Source of the DNA: Anaerocolumna cellulosilytica
GTDB taxonomy: Bacteria > Bacillota > Clostridia > Lachnospirales > Lachnospiraceae
Length of the DNA: 64,000 nucleotides
Direction of reading: 5' to 3'
Assembly (NCBI RefSeq): GCF_014218335.1
Contig: NZ_AP023367.1
Coordinates: 201,001-265,000, forward strand
Below are positions 52,621 through 62,578 of the stretch, in pieces (the stretch's first letter is position 1; each line of letters begins with the position of its first letter). The notes below the pieces were generated by a model, which saw only the letters and a program-made list of their open reading frames with translations, ran no database searches and was not told where the DNA came from. The translations under genes were made by a program, and so were the position numbers.

Positions 52621-53128
52621 CATTAATGTACTAATACCCCAGGAAGAGGTAGACAAAAAAATCCAGGAGCTGGGTGATCAGATAAGTAAGGATTATGCAG
52701 GTAAAGAATTGCATTTAATATGTGTTTTAAAAGGTGGTGTATTTATTACCTGTGAACTGGCTAAGAACATAACGGTACCCCTATCCTTAGACTTTATGTC
52801 TGTTTCCAGTTACGGTGATGAAACGATAAGCTCCGGAAGAGTTAAAATAATAAAAGATCTGGATGACTCCATTGAAGGTAAGGAGGTTCTAATTGTTGAA
52901 GATATTATTGATTCCGGTAATACATTACGATATTTAATTGACCTGTTAAACAGCAGGAAACCAAGCAGCATCAAAATCTGTACACTACTGGATAAACCAG
53001 ACCGCAGGGTAACGGATGTAGCTGTAGATTATGTAGGGTTTCAAATCCCCGATAAGTTTGTGGTAGGTTATGGTCTTGACTATACTCAAAAGTATAGAAA
53101 CCTGCCTTATATCGGTGTAATAGAATAA
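52610..53128 (+). CDS. hpt: Hypoxanthine phosphoribosyltransferase
   Basis: Hpt salvages hypoxanthine and guanine with PRPP. ATG 52610 (172 residues) is selected since GGAGG lies eight bases upstream, inside the end of tilS. Motifs: 'HLICVLKGGVFITCELAKNI', the flexible loop 'FMSVSSYGDETISSG', and the PRPP-binding 'VLIVEDIIDSGNTLRYLI'. The tilS-hpt-ftsH order is the widespread Firmicutes arrangement. Confidence 0.94.
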   Translation: MNHNINVLIPQEEVDKKIQELGDQISKDYAGKELHLICVLKGGVFITCELAKNITVPLSLDFMSVSSYGDETISSGRVKIIKDLDDSIEGKEVLIVEDIIDSGNTLRYLIDLLNSRKPSSIKICTLLDKPDRRVTDVAVDYVGFQIPDKFVVGYGLDYTQKYRNLPYIGVIE

Positions 53129-53147
53129 AAAGGGAGGAGGTCATTTA

Positions 53148-55025
53148 GTGAGAAGACAGTTAAAGGGATATGGTTTTTACATCATAATTATAAGCTTGCT
53201 GTTTGCTGCATTTCTTTTAAATGACAGATTAAACAAAAAAATATCTGAGAATTATGAAATTGGTAACTTTGTGAGTGATTTAAACGAAAGCAAACTGGTA
53301 AAGGTAGACATTTATCAGAATATAGAAGTACCTACTGGTGAGGTTGTGGTCACCTACGAGAATGGTGGCAGAGAGCAGTTTTATACGCCGGATGTTAACA
53401 AGGTTCTGGATTTAGTACTAGATAAAGGCGATGTGACTTATGATTTGCACAACATATCAAAGCCTAACTGGTTCTTAACCAGTGTATTGCCTTATTTGTT
53501 GGGCTTCGTAGTGATTATCATTCTGTTTTCCTTCTTGTCAAACCAGGCAGCAGGTGGCGGAGGCGGTAATAGTAAGGTTATGAATTTTGGTAAAAGTCGG
53601 GCCAAGATGACTACGGATGAAAATAAAAAAACCACTTTTAAAAATGTAGCCGGTTTGGAAGAAGAAAAGGAAGAGTTAAAAGAAATTGTAGATTTCTTAA
53701 AAACGCCTAAAAAATACATTCAGGTAGGAGCCAGGATTCCGAAAGGAGTTTTGTTGGAAGGACCGCCAGGAACAGGTAAAACATTGCTTGCAAAGGCTGT
53801 TGCGGGTGAAGCGGGTGTGCCATTCTTTAGTATATCCGGTTCTGACTTCGTGGAAATGTTTGTCGGTGTGGGTGCATCCAGAGTAAGAGATTTATTCGAA
53901 GATGCGAAAAAGAATTCGCCTTGTATTGTATTTATTGATGAAATTGACGCTGTCGCAAGACGCAGGGGAACCGGTATGGGCGGCGGTCATGATGAAAGAG
54001 AACAAACCTTAAACCAGTTACTGGTTGAGATGGATGGATTTGGTGCGAATGAAGGTATCATTGTTATGGCTGCTACGAACCGTGTGGATATTTTAGATCC
54101 TGCTATTCTGCGTCCGGGTCGTTTTGACCGAAAGGTAATGGTAGGCCGTCCTGATGTCAAAGGCAGAGAAGAAATCCTTCAGGTGCATGCAAAGGGCAAA
54201 CCTCTGGGTGAAGATGTGGACTTAAAACAAATTGCTCAGACAACAGCAGGCTTTACTGGCGCAGATCTTGAAAATCTGCTGAATGAAGCAGCGATTTCAG
54301 CAGCGAAGGAAGAGCGTTCCTATATTGTTCATGAAGATATTAACCGCTCCTTTATTAAAGTTGGAATCGGTACTGAAAAGAAGAGCAGGGTGATTTCGGA
54401 TAAAGAAAAACGTATTACGGCTTATCATGAAGCCGGTCATGCGCTCCTATTCCATATACTTCCTGATGTGGGACCGGTGTATACTGTATCTATTATACCT
54501 ACCGGCAACGGTGCAGCAGGTTATACTATGCCTCTTCCTGAAAAAGATGAAATGTTTAATACGAAGGGTCGTATGAAGCAGGATATTATTGTCGGTCTTG
54601 GTGGAAGGGCAGCAGAAGAGCTTATCTTTGATGATATTACTACCGGGGCATCTCAGGATATTAAAATGGCAACTAAGACTGCAAGAGCGATGGTTACAAA
54701 ATACGGTTTTTCCAGTACAGTTGGTATGGTTAATTACGATAGTGACGATGATGAGGTTTTTATCGGCCGTGATTTGGCTCATACCAGAAGTTATAGTGAA
54801 AATGTAGCAAGAACCATTGATGATGAAGTTAAAGGTATCATTGACCATTGCTATGAGGAAGCAAAACGAATTTTAGTGGAATATAATGAAGTACTTCATA
54901 ACTGTGCAAAGCTGCTAATTGAAAAAGAAAGAATTAGCAGGGAAGAGTTTGAAGCACTGTTTGAAAAACCCATAAATGATGGAGATGGCGGAGATAATGG
55001 GGAAAGCATGGTATTGGAGGTCTAA
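53148..55025 (+). CDS. ftsH: ATP-dependent zinc metalloprotease FtsH
   Basis: The membrane AAA protease degrades misfolded and regulatory proteins. It starts with GTG 53148 after AGGGAGGAGG (625 residues). Two transmembrane helices (about 8-24 and 108-131) flank an external domain. The AAA module has Walker A '[15 protein letters not shown]' (205-212) and Walker B '[17 protein letters not shown]', with second region of homology '[12 protein letters not shown]'. The zinc protease site is 'HEAGH' (427-431). Length is normal. It ends the conserved block; a terminator lies 230 bases on. Confidence 0.96.
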   Translation: MRRQLKGYGFYIIIISLLFAAFLLNDRLNKKISENYEIGNFVSDLNESKLVKVDIYQNIEVPTGEVVVTYENGGREQFYTPDVNKVLDLVLDKGDVTYDLHNISKPNWFLTSVLPYLLGFVVIIILFSFLSNQAAGGGGGNSKVMNFGKSRAKMTTDENKKTTFKNVAGLEEEKEELKEIVDFLKTPKKYIQVGARIPKGVLLEGPPGTGKTLLAKAVAGEAGVPFFSISGSDFVEMFVGVGASRVRDLFEDAKKNSPCIVFIDEIDAVARRRGTGMGGGHDEREQTLNQLLVEMDGFGANEGIIVMAATNRVDILDPAILRPGRFDRKVMVGRPDVKGREEILQVHAKGKPLGEDVDLKQIAQTTAGFTGADLENLLNEAAISAAKEERSYIVHEDINRSFIKVGIGTEKKSRVISDKEKRITAYHEAGHALLFHILPDVGPVYTVSIIPTGNGAAGYTMPLPEKDEMFNTKGRMKQDIIVGLGGRAAEELIFDDITTGASQDIKMATKTARAMVTKYGFSSTVGMVNYDSDDDEVFIGRDLAHTRSYSENVARTIDDEVKGIIDHCYEEAKRILVEYNEVLHNCAKLLIEKERISREEFEALFEKPINDGDGGDNGESMVLEV

Positions 55026-55177
55026 AACCCCTTAATACAAAAAAAAATCAAAAAACATATAGTTTTTATTGGTTTTTTAATGAGTACTTATAGCCGGTAT
55101 TCTAAGGAATGAAAAAACAGACAAAAAAAAATTGAATATTTTTGAATGTTTGTGCACACTTTCAAGAGACATGGTGC

Positions 55178-55290
55178 TATAATAATACTCGTAAACCCCA
55201 ATACATTATATAGTTTTTGCTACACCCCATAAGTAACAAAAATACCTTCTCCAAAAAAAGGACAGCAATCGGAATGCTGTCCTTTTTTTT
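55178..55290 (+). ncRNA. Possible short transcript between ftsH and the GH13 gene
   Basis: An extended -10 element (TGCTATAAT, TATAAT at 55178-55183) lies about 105 bases upstream of a strong terminator (55253-55290). No open frame with a ribosome site lies between. A small RNA of ~100 bases is possible. The -35 is poor, and the terminator may simply end the ftsH operon transcript. Confidence 0.35.
55253..55290 (+). terminator. Strong Rho-independent terminator
   Basis: AAAAAAAGGACAGCA pairs with TGCTGTCCTTTTTTT around a short ATCGGAA loop, ending in eight T. It is the clearest terminator in the window. Confidence 0.92.
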
Positions 55291-55447
55291 GTCAAAACGA
55301 ATTTCCAAACATTGTATTTTTACGAATAATAAGTTAAAATAAGCATAATATATATTTATTTTTAAGAGCTATAGCAATGAAAGCATACCCCTTTTTTATG
55401 AAAATTGATAACCAAAGCAATATAAAACAGAAAGGAAATGTATTGGT

Positions 55448-57481
55448 GTGAATCAATTAGCAATTTTTTCAGACGGGACACAGGAGTACCGCCGACCATG
55501 TGAACCGGAGCCGTTTGACACAGTTACATTGCGTATAAGAACCGCTTTAGAGAAGGCTATAAAGGTATCTCTCGTAACGGCTTTAGATGCTAGGCCCATG
55601 AAGCTTGTTTTACAAGATAATTTGTTCGCTTATTACGAAGCTGAACTACAACTGACGGATCAACCGACAGCTTATTGCTTTTTAATAGAGGATGGTGCAG
55701 AAAGCTGGTATTATAACCGGGAAGGACTTGTTCGAACACCAGGAGCTGACTATATGTTTGTTATTACACCGGGATTTCATACACCGGACTGGACAAAGGG
55801 AGCGGTTATGTACCAGATATTTGTTGACCGCTTTTTTAACGGAGACACCAGCAATGATGTAGAAGATCATGAATATATATATCTTGGGGAAGGAACGAGT
55901 AAGGTTAAGGATTGGTATAAGTACCCGGATGCGGTTGGAATCCGGGAATTCTATGGGGGAGATTTGTCTGGTGTTATTAAAAAACTTGATTATTTGAAAG
56001 ATTTAGGTATACAGGCAATCTATTTGAATCCTATCTTTGTTTCCCCTTCTAACCATAAATATGATACGCAAGATTATGATTACATCGATCCTCACTTTGG
56101 GAGTATAGTAGAAGATTTGCAGGAAGAGCAGGAGAATTATGTAAAAAATAATGCTTTGGCACTAAAATATAAAAAACGAGTTACGAATCTAGTTAATCTA
56201 AAGGCTGGCAACGAGTTATTTATACAGCTTGTGGAGGAAGCTCATAAAAGAGATATTAAAGTGATTTTAGACGGTGTATTTAATCATTGTGGTTCATTTC
56301 ATAAATGGCTCGATAGAGAAAGCGTATATGAAGGAGAAGAAGGATACGAAATAGGGGCATACAAAAGTGATAAAAGTCCTTATAAGGATTATTTTCTTTT
56401 TCAGAAGTCTTCATGGCCTGAAAATGACAGTTACGAAGGCTGGTGGGGGTATGAAACCCTTCCAAAGCTTCATTACGAAGGTTCCAAAGAGTTATATGAC
56501 TATATCCTTAAGATAGGACAAAAATGGGTGTCGCCACCTTATAATTGTGATGGCTGGAGGCTTGATGTAGCAGCAGATTTAGGATTTTCCAGAGAGTTTA
56601 ACCATACTTTTTGGAAGGATTTTAGAAAGAGCGTTAAAGCAGCGAATCCGGAAGCTGTGATACTGGCAGAACATTATGGGAATCCTAAGGAGTGGTTAAC
56701 AGGTGATGAATGGGATACAGTGATGAATTACGATGCCTTTATGGAACCGTTAACCTGGTTTTTAACCGGTATGGAGAAGCATAGCGATGAATACAGGAAG
56801 GATTTGCATAATAATTCAGATGCCTTCTTTGAAGCGATGAAACAAAACATGGTGCAGTTTCAGACGACCTCTTTATTTACTGCAATGAATGAACTATCCA
56901 ACCATGATCATTCCCGTTTCTTAACCAGAACCAACCATGCGGTGGGCAGAGTTGAATCGCTTGGTTCTGAAAGAGCGGAGGCAGGAGTTAATAAGGGTAT
57001 ACTTAAGGAAGCAGTCACTGTGCAGATGACCTGGCCTGGCGCCCCTACCATTTATTATGGAGATGAAGCAGGTCTATGTGGCTTTACAGATCCGGATAAC
57101 CGACGGACGTATCCTTGGGGAAGGGAAGATCAGGATTTGATTGAATTTCACCGGGAAATAATAAAACTTCATAATAATTACAAAGCCTTACGTACTGGTT
57201 CTCTACTATTTTTAGACAAAGCTTTCGGTTTCATCAGCTACGGGAGGTTTGCAGCAAATGATAAATTTATTGTTGCAATAAACAATAATGCCTATGAACT
57301 CATAGCAGAGATTAGAGCGTGGATAGTTGGAATAAGAGATGATGAGGCGGTATCAACCTTGCTGTCAACGACAGAAGTAGGCTATACTCTCAGTTCGGTT
57401 ATTTACTATACAGAAGATGGTATATTAAGGATATCTTTACCGCCATATTCATCAGTTATTCTTAAGAACGTGATAATTTAA
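55448..57481 (+). CDS. GH13 family alpha-glucosidase / neopullulanase-like enzyme
   Basis: The 677-residue cytoplasmic enzyme (no signal peptide) hydrolyses alpha-glucans such as maltodextrin, cyclodextrin or pullulan. The N-terminal ~110 residues look like a CBM34/E-set domain; the GH13 barrel follows ('AVMYQIFVDRFFNGD', 'YYGGDL'-like 'FYGGDLSGVIKKLDYLKDLG', 'VILDGVFNHCG'). Catalytic residues: nucleophile Asp373 in 'CDGWRLDVAADLG', acid Glu408 in 'VILAEHYGNP', and Asp487 in 'ELSNHDHSRFL'. A C-terminal beta domain ends it. The start is GTG 55448 with AAAGGAAA about ten bases upstream. Exact specificity (cyclomaltodextrinase, neopullulanase or maltogenic amylase) cannot be told. Confidence 0.85.
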   Translation: MNQLAIFSDGTQEYRRPCEPEPFDTVTLRIRTALEKAIKVSLVTALDARPMKLVLQDNLFAYYEAELQLTDQPTAYCFLIEDGAESWYYNREGLVRTPGADYMFVITPGFHTPDWTKGAVMYQIFVDRFFNGDTSNDVEDHEYIYLGEGTSKVKDWYKYPDAVGIREFYGGDLSGVIKKLDYLKDLGIQAIYLNPIFVSPSNHKYDTQDYDYIDPHFGSIVEDLQEEQENYVKNNALALKYKKRVTNLVNLKAGNELFIQLVEEAHKRDIKVILDGVFNHCGSFHKWLDRESVYEGEEGYEIGAYKSDKSPYKDYFLFQKSSWPENDSYEGWWGYETLPKLHYEGSKELYDYILKIGQKWVSPPYNCDGWRLDVAADLGFSREFNHTFWKDFRKSVKAANPEAVILAEHYGNPKEWLTGDEWDTVMNYDAFMEPLTWFLTGMEKHSDEYRKDLHNNSDAFFEAMKQNMVQFQTTSLFTAMNELSNHDHSRFLTRTNHAVGRVESLGSERAEAGVNKGILKEAVTVQMTWPGAPTIYYGDEAGLCGFTDPDNRRTYPWGREDQDLIEFHREIIKLHNNYKALRTGSLLFLDKAFGFISYGRFAANDKFIVAINNNAYELIAEIRAWIVGIRDDEAVSTLLSTTEVGYTLSSVIYYTEDGILRISLPPYSSVILKNVII

Positions 57482-57504
57482 TTACTATGACATGGAGGTA
57501 CAGG

Positions 57505-58227
57505 GTGATTAGAATAGCAATTTGCGATACAGATAGCAAGATTTGTGGACAGGTGAAAGATATTTTAAACGTAGCAGAAATTAGGCTAATGAATCATTTT
57601 TGTATTGAGGATTTTTGGTCTGGTAAGGATCTATATGAAGTTCTATTGGATGGTGAGTATTTTGATATTATATTTTTGGAGACAGATCTTCAAATAATGA
57701 GTGGAATAGAAATCGGCAGAAGCATTAGGTGTGAAATGAAGAATGAAACAACACAGCTTGTATTTATATCTGAAAATGATAAAAATGCTATGCAGTTGTT
57801 GAGTGTGAGAGCATTAGACTTAATTATTAAGCCTGTTTCGGAAAAGAAAATTAATACAGTACTGGAGAAAGCTATAAACAGTATTCGAGATTTCAAGAAT
57901 TTGTTTTTATATAAAAAACGTTTTACAATTTATAATGTTTTATTGGATGATATATTATACTTTGAAAGCAGTAATCGAGAAGTTAATATAATTACAAACA
58001 ATTATACAGACACATTTTATGATAAGCTTAGTAATATATCAAGTAAACTACATTATTTTATTAAGATTCATAAGTCGTATTTAATAAATCCAAATCATAT
58101 ACTAAAATCAGAGTATAGTAAGATACAGATGTCAAATGGTGTTCTATTACCAATAAGCCGTAAGAATAGAATAGATGTTAGAAACATACTTAATAGAATT
58201 GGATTGGATAATAACTATATATTCTAA
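57505..58227 (+). CDS. LytTR-family response regulator with Glu at the phospho-acceptor site
   Basis: GTG 57505 is chosen (240 residues) because TGGAGG lies eight bases upstream; an ATG at 57487 precedes the site. Receiver domain (1-120): acidic Asp8/Asp10 ('IAICDTDSK'), 'FDIIFLETDLQIMSG' where the expected phospho-acceptor Asp is Glu59, 'LVFISEND' (Ser) and 'LIIKPV' (Lys). The C-terminal LytTR DNA-binding domain occupies about 140-238 ('DDILYFESSNREVNIITN', 'YFIKIHKSYLINPNHI'). No sensor kinase is nearby. It could be phosphorylation-independent. AT-rich, 23 bases after the GH13 stop. Confidence 0.8.
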   Translation: MIRIAICDTDSKICGQVKDILNVAEIRLMNHFCIEDFWSGKDLYEVLLDGEYFDIIFLETDLQIMSGIEIGRSIRCEMKNETTQLVFISENDKNAMQLLSVRALDLIIKPVSEKKINTVLEKAINSIRDFKNLFLYKKRFTIYNVLLDDILYFESSNREVNIITNNYTDTFYDKLSNISSKLHYFIKIHKSYLINPNHILKSEYSKIQMSNGVLLPISRKNRIDVRNILNRIGLDNNYIF

Positions 58228-58318
58228 AAGCTATACTTGATTACAACTTTTGTAACTTCTATAAAGTAATTATTCCTGAAAGTTTCTATAAGAAAGATAG
58301 TAAGAAAAGGAGTTTACA

Positions 58319-58822
58319 ATGAATTTTAATATAAAGAAAATGACATTGACTGTGCTAATATTATGTGTACTTTCAGTTTTTATATATCTTTGGCTTCAAG
58401 AGGGTAAAACAAAATCAAGATTTTACATGTTTAGTGGATATAATGAAGAGATATCAGTTAATAATGGTTATATTGCTGTTAACTCGAACTACGAGAAAAT
58501 TGTGGGGGGAACTCTTCACTTTGATATGACATTGCCAAACACTATAGAGTCTTACACAAAAAAAATTTATCTAAAAGATAATGAGATAGAAAAATCACTT
58601 TTTTTCAGGTATGAAATTAATTTAAGTGGTGTACAATTTAGTTCAAGTTTATTTAGTAATCTAGATATTGGAGAAAAATATGGGGAACTTAATATAAGTG
58701 ACATAATAGAAGAAGCTCTTACTGACAATTTATTTTTTACTTTTGAGTATACAACTATAGATGGAGTTACAAATTCAAGTACCATCCACTTAAAAGTTAA
58801 TGAAATATTATTAGAAGAATAA
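58319..58822 (+). CDS. Unknown membrane-anchored extracytoplasmic protein
   Basis: The 167-residue product has one N-terminal hydrophobic segment ('MTLTVLILCVLSVFIYLWL', about 8-26) without a lipobox, then a soluble, beta-rich region with no motif I know. AAAAGGAG precedes ATG 58319. It follows the LytTR regulator and is similarly AT-rich, so the two may form a recently gained pair, perhaps with the protein as a target gene. Function not assigned. Confidence 0.6.
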   Translation: MNFNIKKMTLTVLILCVLSVFIYLWLQEGKTKSRFYMFSGYNEEISVNNGYIAVNSNYEKIVGGTLHFDMTLPNTIESYTKKIYLKDNEIEKSLFFRYEINLSGVQFSSSLFSNLDIGEKYGELNISDIIEEALTDNLFFTFEYTTIDGVTNSSTIHLKVNEILLEE

Positions 58823-58983
58823 TGGTAATATATGATTAATACAAAATAAGTCATCTGTCCGAGCATTAAAAGATACATCAATAATAGTAACAAAAAACAG
58901 AGTCTAAATTAATAAATATTTGTTTTTATATAGTATAATAAAAATCTACTTATGACAAAATCAAAAAAATTATAGAAAACTAC

Positions 58984-59012
58984 TTGCAAACCATAAAATA
59001 CTATGGTATAAT
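58984..59012 (+). promoter_or_regulatory. Sigma-A promoter of the tRNA-Leu/tRNA-Gly unit
   Basis: TTGCAA (58984-58989) and TATAAT (59007-59012) have a 17-base spacer, 48 bases before tRNA-Leu. Confidence 0.8.
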
Positions 59013-59060
59013 TCTAACTTGTCAGAAAGAATTGTAGATGACTCGTTTCATCTTACAGAT

Positions 59061-59146
59061 GCCGGCGTGGCGGAACTGGCAGACGCACAGGACTTAAAAT
59101 CCTGCGGGACTAATCTCCCGTACCGGTTCGATTCCGGTCGCCGGCA
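59061..59146 (+). tRNA. tRNA-Leu (TAA)
   Basis: The 86-base tRNA has acceptor GCCGGCG/CGCCGGC, anticodon stem CAGGA/TCCTG with loop CTTAAAA (anticodon TAA), a long variable arm (CGGGACTAATCTCCCG region) as required for class II Leu tRNA, T loop TTCGATT and A73. No CCA is encoded. Confidence 0.95.
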
Positions 59147-59179
59147 TTAAAAACTTTCAAACAATTTTATATAATTTAT

Positions 59180-59250
59180 GCGGGTGTAGTTCAATGGTAG
59201 AACACTAGCCTTCCAAGCTAGATACGTGGGTTCGATTCCCATCACCCGCT
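59180..59250 (+). tRNA. tRNA-Gly (TCC)
   Basis: The 71-base tRNA has acceptor GCGGGTG/CACCCGC, D stem GTTC/GAAC, anticodon stem CTAGC/GCTAG with loop CTTCCAA (anticodon TCC), T stem GTGGG/CCCAT with TTCGATT, and T73. It is 33 bases after tRNA-Leu, probably on the same transcript, followed directly by a T run. Confidence 0.95.
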
Positions 59251-59400
59251 TTTTTGTTGTCTAAAATTAGCAATGTTTCATAAGACTAATTCCATCTTGT
59301 CCTGAGTATACTATACTGTAACTTTTTAGTTGCTTTCATTTACAGAGGTACTACCTATCTGGAAGACTAAGAGGCTTCTTTTTAGAAAGGACAAGAACAA

Positions 59401-59829
59401 ATGCTGAAACTATACAACAACACCTTAAAATATATATTATTGTTTTTCGTAGGCGGTTATGCTTATTGCGGAGTAGAAATTTTGTTCCGGGGCTTTTCTC
59501 ATATCTCTATGCTGATAGCCGGTGGAATCTGTTTTATTCTTATAGGCTTACTAAATGAAGCATTTCCCTATAAGATTTCATTAATCAGCCAGATGGTCAT
59601 GTCAGCCCTTATTGTAACCATTATAGAGTTTGTTGTGGGACTTATCGTTAATGTCTTTATGGGACTTGGTGTGTGGGATTATTCGGAGTTACCTTATAAT
59701 TTTATGGGGCAGATATGCCTATTATATACAAATATATGGTTTTTACTATCTCTGCCGGCCATATTGATGGACGATTATCTAAAACATTACCTGTTAGGGG
59801 AAGAAAAACCTCAGTATAAAATATTTTAA
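59401..59829 (+). CDS. CmpB-type membrane protein (putative ABC transporter type IV)
   Basis: The 142-residue protein has four hydrophobic segments (10-28, 36-53, 62-88, 102-122) and the motif 'TIIEFVVGLIVNVFMGLGVW' followed by 'DYSELPYNFMGQICLLYTNI', characteristic of the ABC_trans_CmpB family. Members are small membrane proteins of unknown transport role in Firmicutes. AGAAAGGAC lies before ATG 59401. It is monocistronic, ending before a good terminator. Confidence 0.75.
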   Translation: MLKLYNNTLKYILLFFVGGYAYCGVEILFRGFSHISMLIAGGICFILIGLLNEAFPYKISLISQMVMSALIVTIIEFVVGLIVNVFMGLGVWDYSELPYNFMGQICLLYTNIWFLLSLPAILMDDYLKHYLLGEEKPQYKIF

Positions 59830-59880
59830 ATGTAGCTACCTATAGGATAAAAAATAATAAAAGTTAATATTTTTAGTAGA

Positions 59881-59937
59881 AAACCCTTATACCATTTAAA
59901 GTACACTGTACGGTATAAGGGATTTTTGACATTTCAG
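59881..59937 (+). terminator. Rho-independent terminator
   Basis: CCCTTATACC (59884-59893) pairs perfectly with GGTATAAGGG (59922-59931), followed by ATTTTT. Confidence 0.8.
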
Positions 59938-60030
59938 GTGTTTTTATGTTAAAATAGCCCTACTTAATAAATAAGTGTGAAGGTATGAATTTGCACTTGT
60001 TATTACAGGAACGAGAGACTGGAGCATAAC

Positions 60031-61854
60031 GTGAAAACATTACTGATAGGAATTAATGCAAAATATATTCATTCAAACCTTGCAATTCATTATTTAAAAA
60101 GCTATGCAAAGGAATTCAAGGACAGTATAATGCTGATGGAATTTACAATAAATCAATATACGGATCATATTCTGCAAAGCATATATCGTGAAAAACCTGA
60201 ATTCATAGGATTTTCCTGTTATCTTTGGAATATGTCCATGGTCAAGGAACTCTGTACAGAGCTTCGGAAGCTTTTGCCGGATACAAAAATCTGGCTGGGT
60301 GGTCCGGAAGTGACGTATGATTCCTTAAAATGCCTTAGAGACATGAAAGCAGTAGATGGTATTATGTATGGGGAAGGGGAAGAGACCTTCCTAGAACTCT
60401 TGAAGTACTATCATTCCTGGTATGGCATAAAAGAACCGGATGAGAAAATATCTATGAATAAGATAAAAGGGATAACCTACCGTGGAAGTGCAGTAATAAA
60501 AGAAGATGACAGCTGGGTGGGTAGTGACCAAGAGGAGCTGTTCCAAAACTCTTTTCGAAACGAGTTAGATATAAGTACAATTCCGTTTCCCTATGAAGAG
60601 ATGGAGAAGTTTAAAAATAAAATCATATATTATGAGACCAGCAGAGGGTGTCCGTATTCCTGTAGTTATTGCCTTTCTTCCATTGATAAGAAGGTCAGGC
60701 TGCGAGATTTTGAATTAGTGAAACAAGAACTGTCTATATTTTTAGCATACAAGGTACCACAGGTTAAGTTCGTAGACAGAACCTTTAACTGCAACCGCAG
60801 ACATGCTCTTGACATCTGGCGTTACATTAAAGAACAGGATAACGGTATAACTAATTTTCATTTTGAAGTTTCTGCTGATATATTAGATAAAGAGGAGTTA
60901 GCTTTACTATCTACTCTTAGACCGGGGCTGGTTCAGTTAGAGATTGGTGTACAATCAACCAATGATGCAACTGTAACGGCAATTCGTCGTAAAATGGATA
61001 TTAGTAAGTTGAAAGAAGCAGTGGACTATATTCATAAGGGGAAGAATATTCACCAGCACCTAGATTTGATTGCAGGACTGCCTTATGAAGATATGGATTC
61101 CTTTCAGAATTCCTTTAATGAAGTATATGAGATGCAGCCGGATCAGTTACAGCTTGGTTTTCTAAAAGTCTTAAAAGGTTCTGCCATGGAGGCTGAAAGC
61201 CGAAAGTGGGGCATTGTATACAAAAGCAAGCCCCCCTATGAGGTACTGTATACAAACTGGTTAAGCTATGAAGATATCCTTACCTTGAAAAAAGTGGAAG
61301 AGATGGCAGAAGTCTACTATAACAGCGGACAGTTCCAATATGCTATAAAATATATGGAACACTTTTTTGCAACTCCCTATAAGCTTTATGAGGCGCTTGG
61401 GAGGTATTATGATAAAAAGGAATATGAGGGTATTAGCCACTCGAGAATAAGAAGGTATGAAATTCTATTGGAATTTTTTACGGAACTGATAAGATGTGAC
61501 AAGGATAAAGAATTAAAAATAGCAGCCTTTCAAGATATTTTAGTACATGATTTGTATCTAAGAGAAAAATTAAAGAGCCGGCCAAGATTTGCTGAGGATT
61601 GTAATAGGTATAAGCAAACATATAAGGAATTTTATGCCGATAATGACAAGCTGATGGAATGTCTTAGACTATTTGAAACAAAGGAAATGCCAGAGCAGGT
61701 AAAGCCGTATCTACATGTTGAGCATTATTCAATAGACATTAAGCAGACAGTAAAGAAGGGTGAAGTTATTAAAAAAGAGCAGTTTGTGCTTTATGATTAC
61801 TTGCACCGTAACCCTTTGGATTCTCAGGCAAGAACACTCCTTGTGAATCTGTAA
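60031..61854 (+). CDS. B12-binding-domain radical SAM protein (DUF4080 type)
   Basis: The 607-residue protein joins an N-terminal cobalamin-binding-like domain (1-140, 'EFIGFSCYLWNMSMVKELC', 'IWLGGPEVTY') to a radical SAM core with the 4Fe-4S motif CxxxCxxC at Cys207, Cys211 and Cys214 ('SRGCPYSCSYCLSS'). The core continues with 'LEIGVQSTNDATVTAIRR' and 'HQHLDLIAGLPYEDMDSF'. The last ~200 residues resemble DUF4080, common in clostridial members. Substrate unknown. The start is GTG 60031 with CTGGAG upstream. It precedes nth by about 45 bases. Confidence 0.82.
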   Translation: MKTLLIGINAKYIHSNLAIHYLKSYAKEFKDSIMLMEFTINQYTDHILQSIYREKPEFIGFSCYLWNMSMVKELCTELRKLLPDTKIWLGGPEVTYDSLKCLRDMKAVDGIMYGEGEETFLELLKYYHSWYGIKEPDEKISMNKIKGITYRGSAVIKEDDSWVGSDQEELFQNSFRNELDISTIPFPYEEMEKFKNKIIYYETSRGCPYSCSYCLSSIDKKVRLRDFELVKQELSIFLAYKVPQVKFVDRTFNCNRRHALDIWRYIKEQDNGITNFHFEVSADILDKEELALLSTLRPGLVQLEIGVQSTNDATVTAIRRKMDISKLKEAVDYIHKGKNIHQHLDLIAGLPYEDMDSFQNSFNEVYEMQPDQLQLGFLKVLKGSAMEAESRKWGIVYKSKPPYEVLYTNWLSYEDILTLKKVEEMAEVYYNSGQFQYAIKYMEHFFATPYKLYEALGRYYDKKEYEGISHSRIRRYEILLEFFTELIRCDKDKELKIAAFQDILVHDLYLREKLKSRPRFAEDCNRYKQTYKEFYADNDKLMECLRLFETKEMPEQVKPYLHVEHYSIDIKQTVKKGEVIKKEQFVLYDYLHRNPLDSQARTLLVNL

Positions 61855-61898
61855 ACATAAACTTATGTGTTCATCTTTTCTAGGAAATGGGGGTAAAT

Positions 61899-62555
61899 AT
61901 GCCAAAGAGAAGAATAACAAAAGCAGAAAGAGAAAGGGTGGAAAAGATATTAGCCCTTTTAGATGCATATTATACGACAGAGTATAAATGCTACTTAAAC
62001 CATGAAACACCCTGGCAGCTATTGATTGCCACTATTTTGAGTGCGCAATGTACGGATGAAAGGGTGAATATTGTAACCAAAGACCTTTTTGTAAAATATA
62101 AGACGTTAGAAGATTTTGCAAAGGCGGATATCAGAGAAATGGAAAAGGATATTCACTCCACCGGTTTTTATCATAATAAAGCCAAAAATATCATAGAATG
62201 TGCCAGAACACTGGTTACAGAATATGGAGGAGAAGTACCAAGCGATATAGAATCTTTAACGAAGTTAGCCGGAGTAGGAAGAAAAACTGCCAATGTAATT
62301 CGTGGAAATATCTATCATGAACCAAGTATAGTTGTAGATACCCATGTAAAACGTATCTCTGGAAAGTTAGGACTTACGAAAGAAGAAGATCCGATTAAAA
62401 TTGAATTTGATTTAATGGATGTATTGCCAAAAGACCACTGGATTCTTTACAATCTCCAGATTATAGCCCATGGAAGGACAATCTGTACGGCCAGAAGCCC
62501 CAAATGCAGCGAGTGTTTTTTATATCCTTATTGTAAATGGCCGGGTAAAATATAA
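61899..62555 (+). CDS. nth: Endonuclease III
   Basis: This DNA glycosylase/AP lyase removes oxidised pyrimidines. ATG 61899 (218 residues) is chosen since GGGGGT lies just upstream; the in-frame ATG 61887 sits before it. Motifs: 'LLIATILSAQCTDERVN', the helix-hairpin-helix 'LTKLAGVGRKTANVI' with catalytic Lys, catalytic Asp in 'VVDTHVKRISGKL', and the 4Fe-4S loop C-X6-C-X2-C-X5-C ('CTARSPKCSECFLYPYC'). Confidence 0.95.
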   Translation: MPKRRITKAERERVEKILALLDAYYTTEYKCYLNHETPWQLLIATILSAQCTDERVNIVTKDLFVKYKTLEDFAKADIREMEKDIHSTGFYHNKAKNIIECARTLVTEYGGEVPSDIESLTKLAGVGRKTANVIRGNIYHEPSIVVDTHVKRISGKLGLTKEEDPIKIEFDLMDVLPKDHWILYNLQIIAHGRTICTARSPKCSECFLYPYCKWPGKI

Positions 62556-62578
62556 AGGAAGTAAGGTGAAAAGAACAA

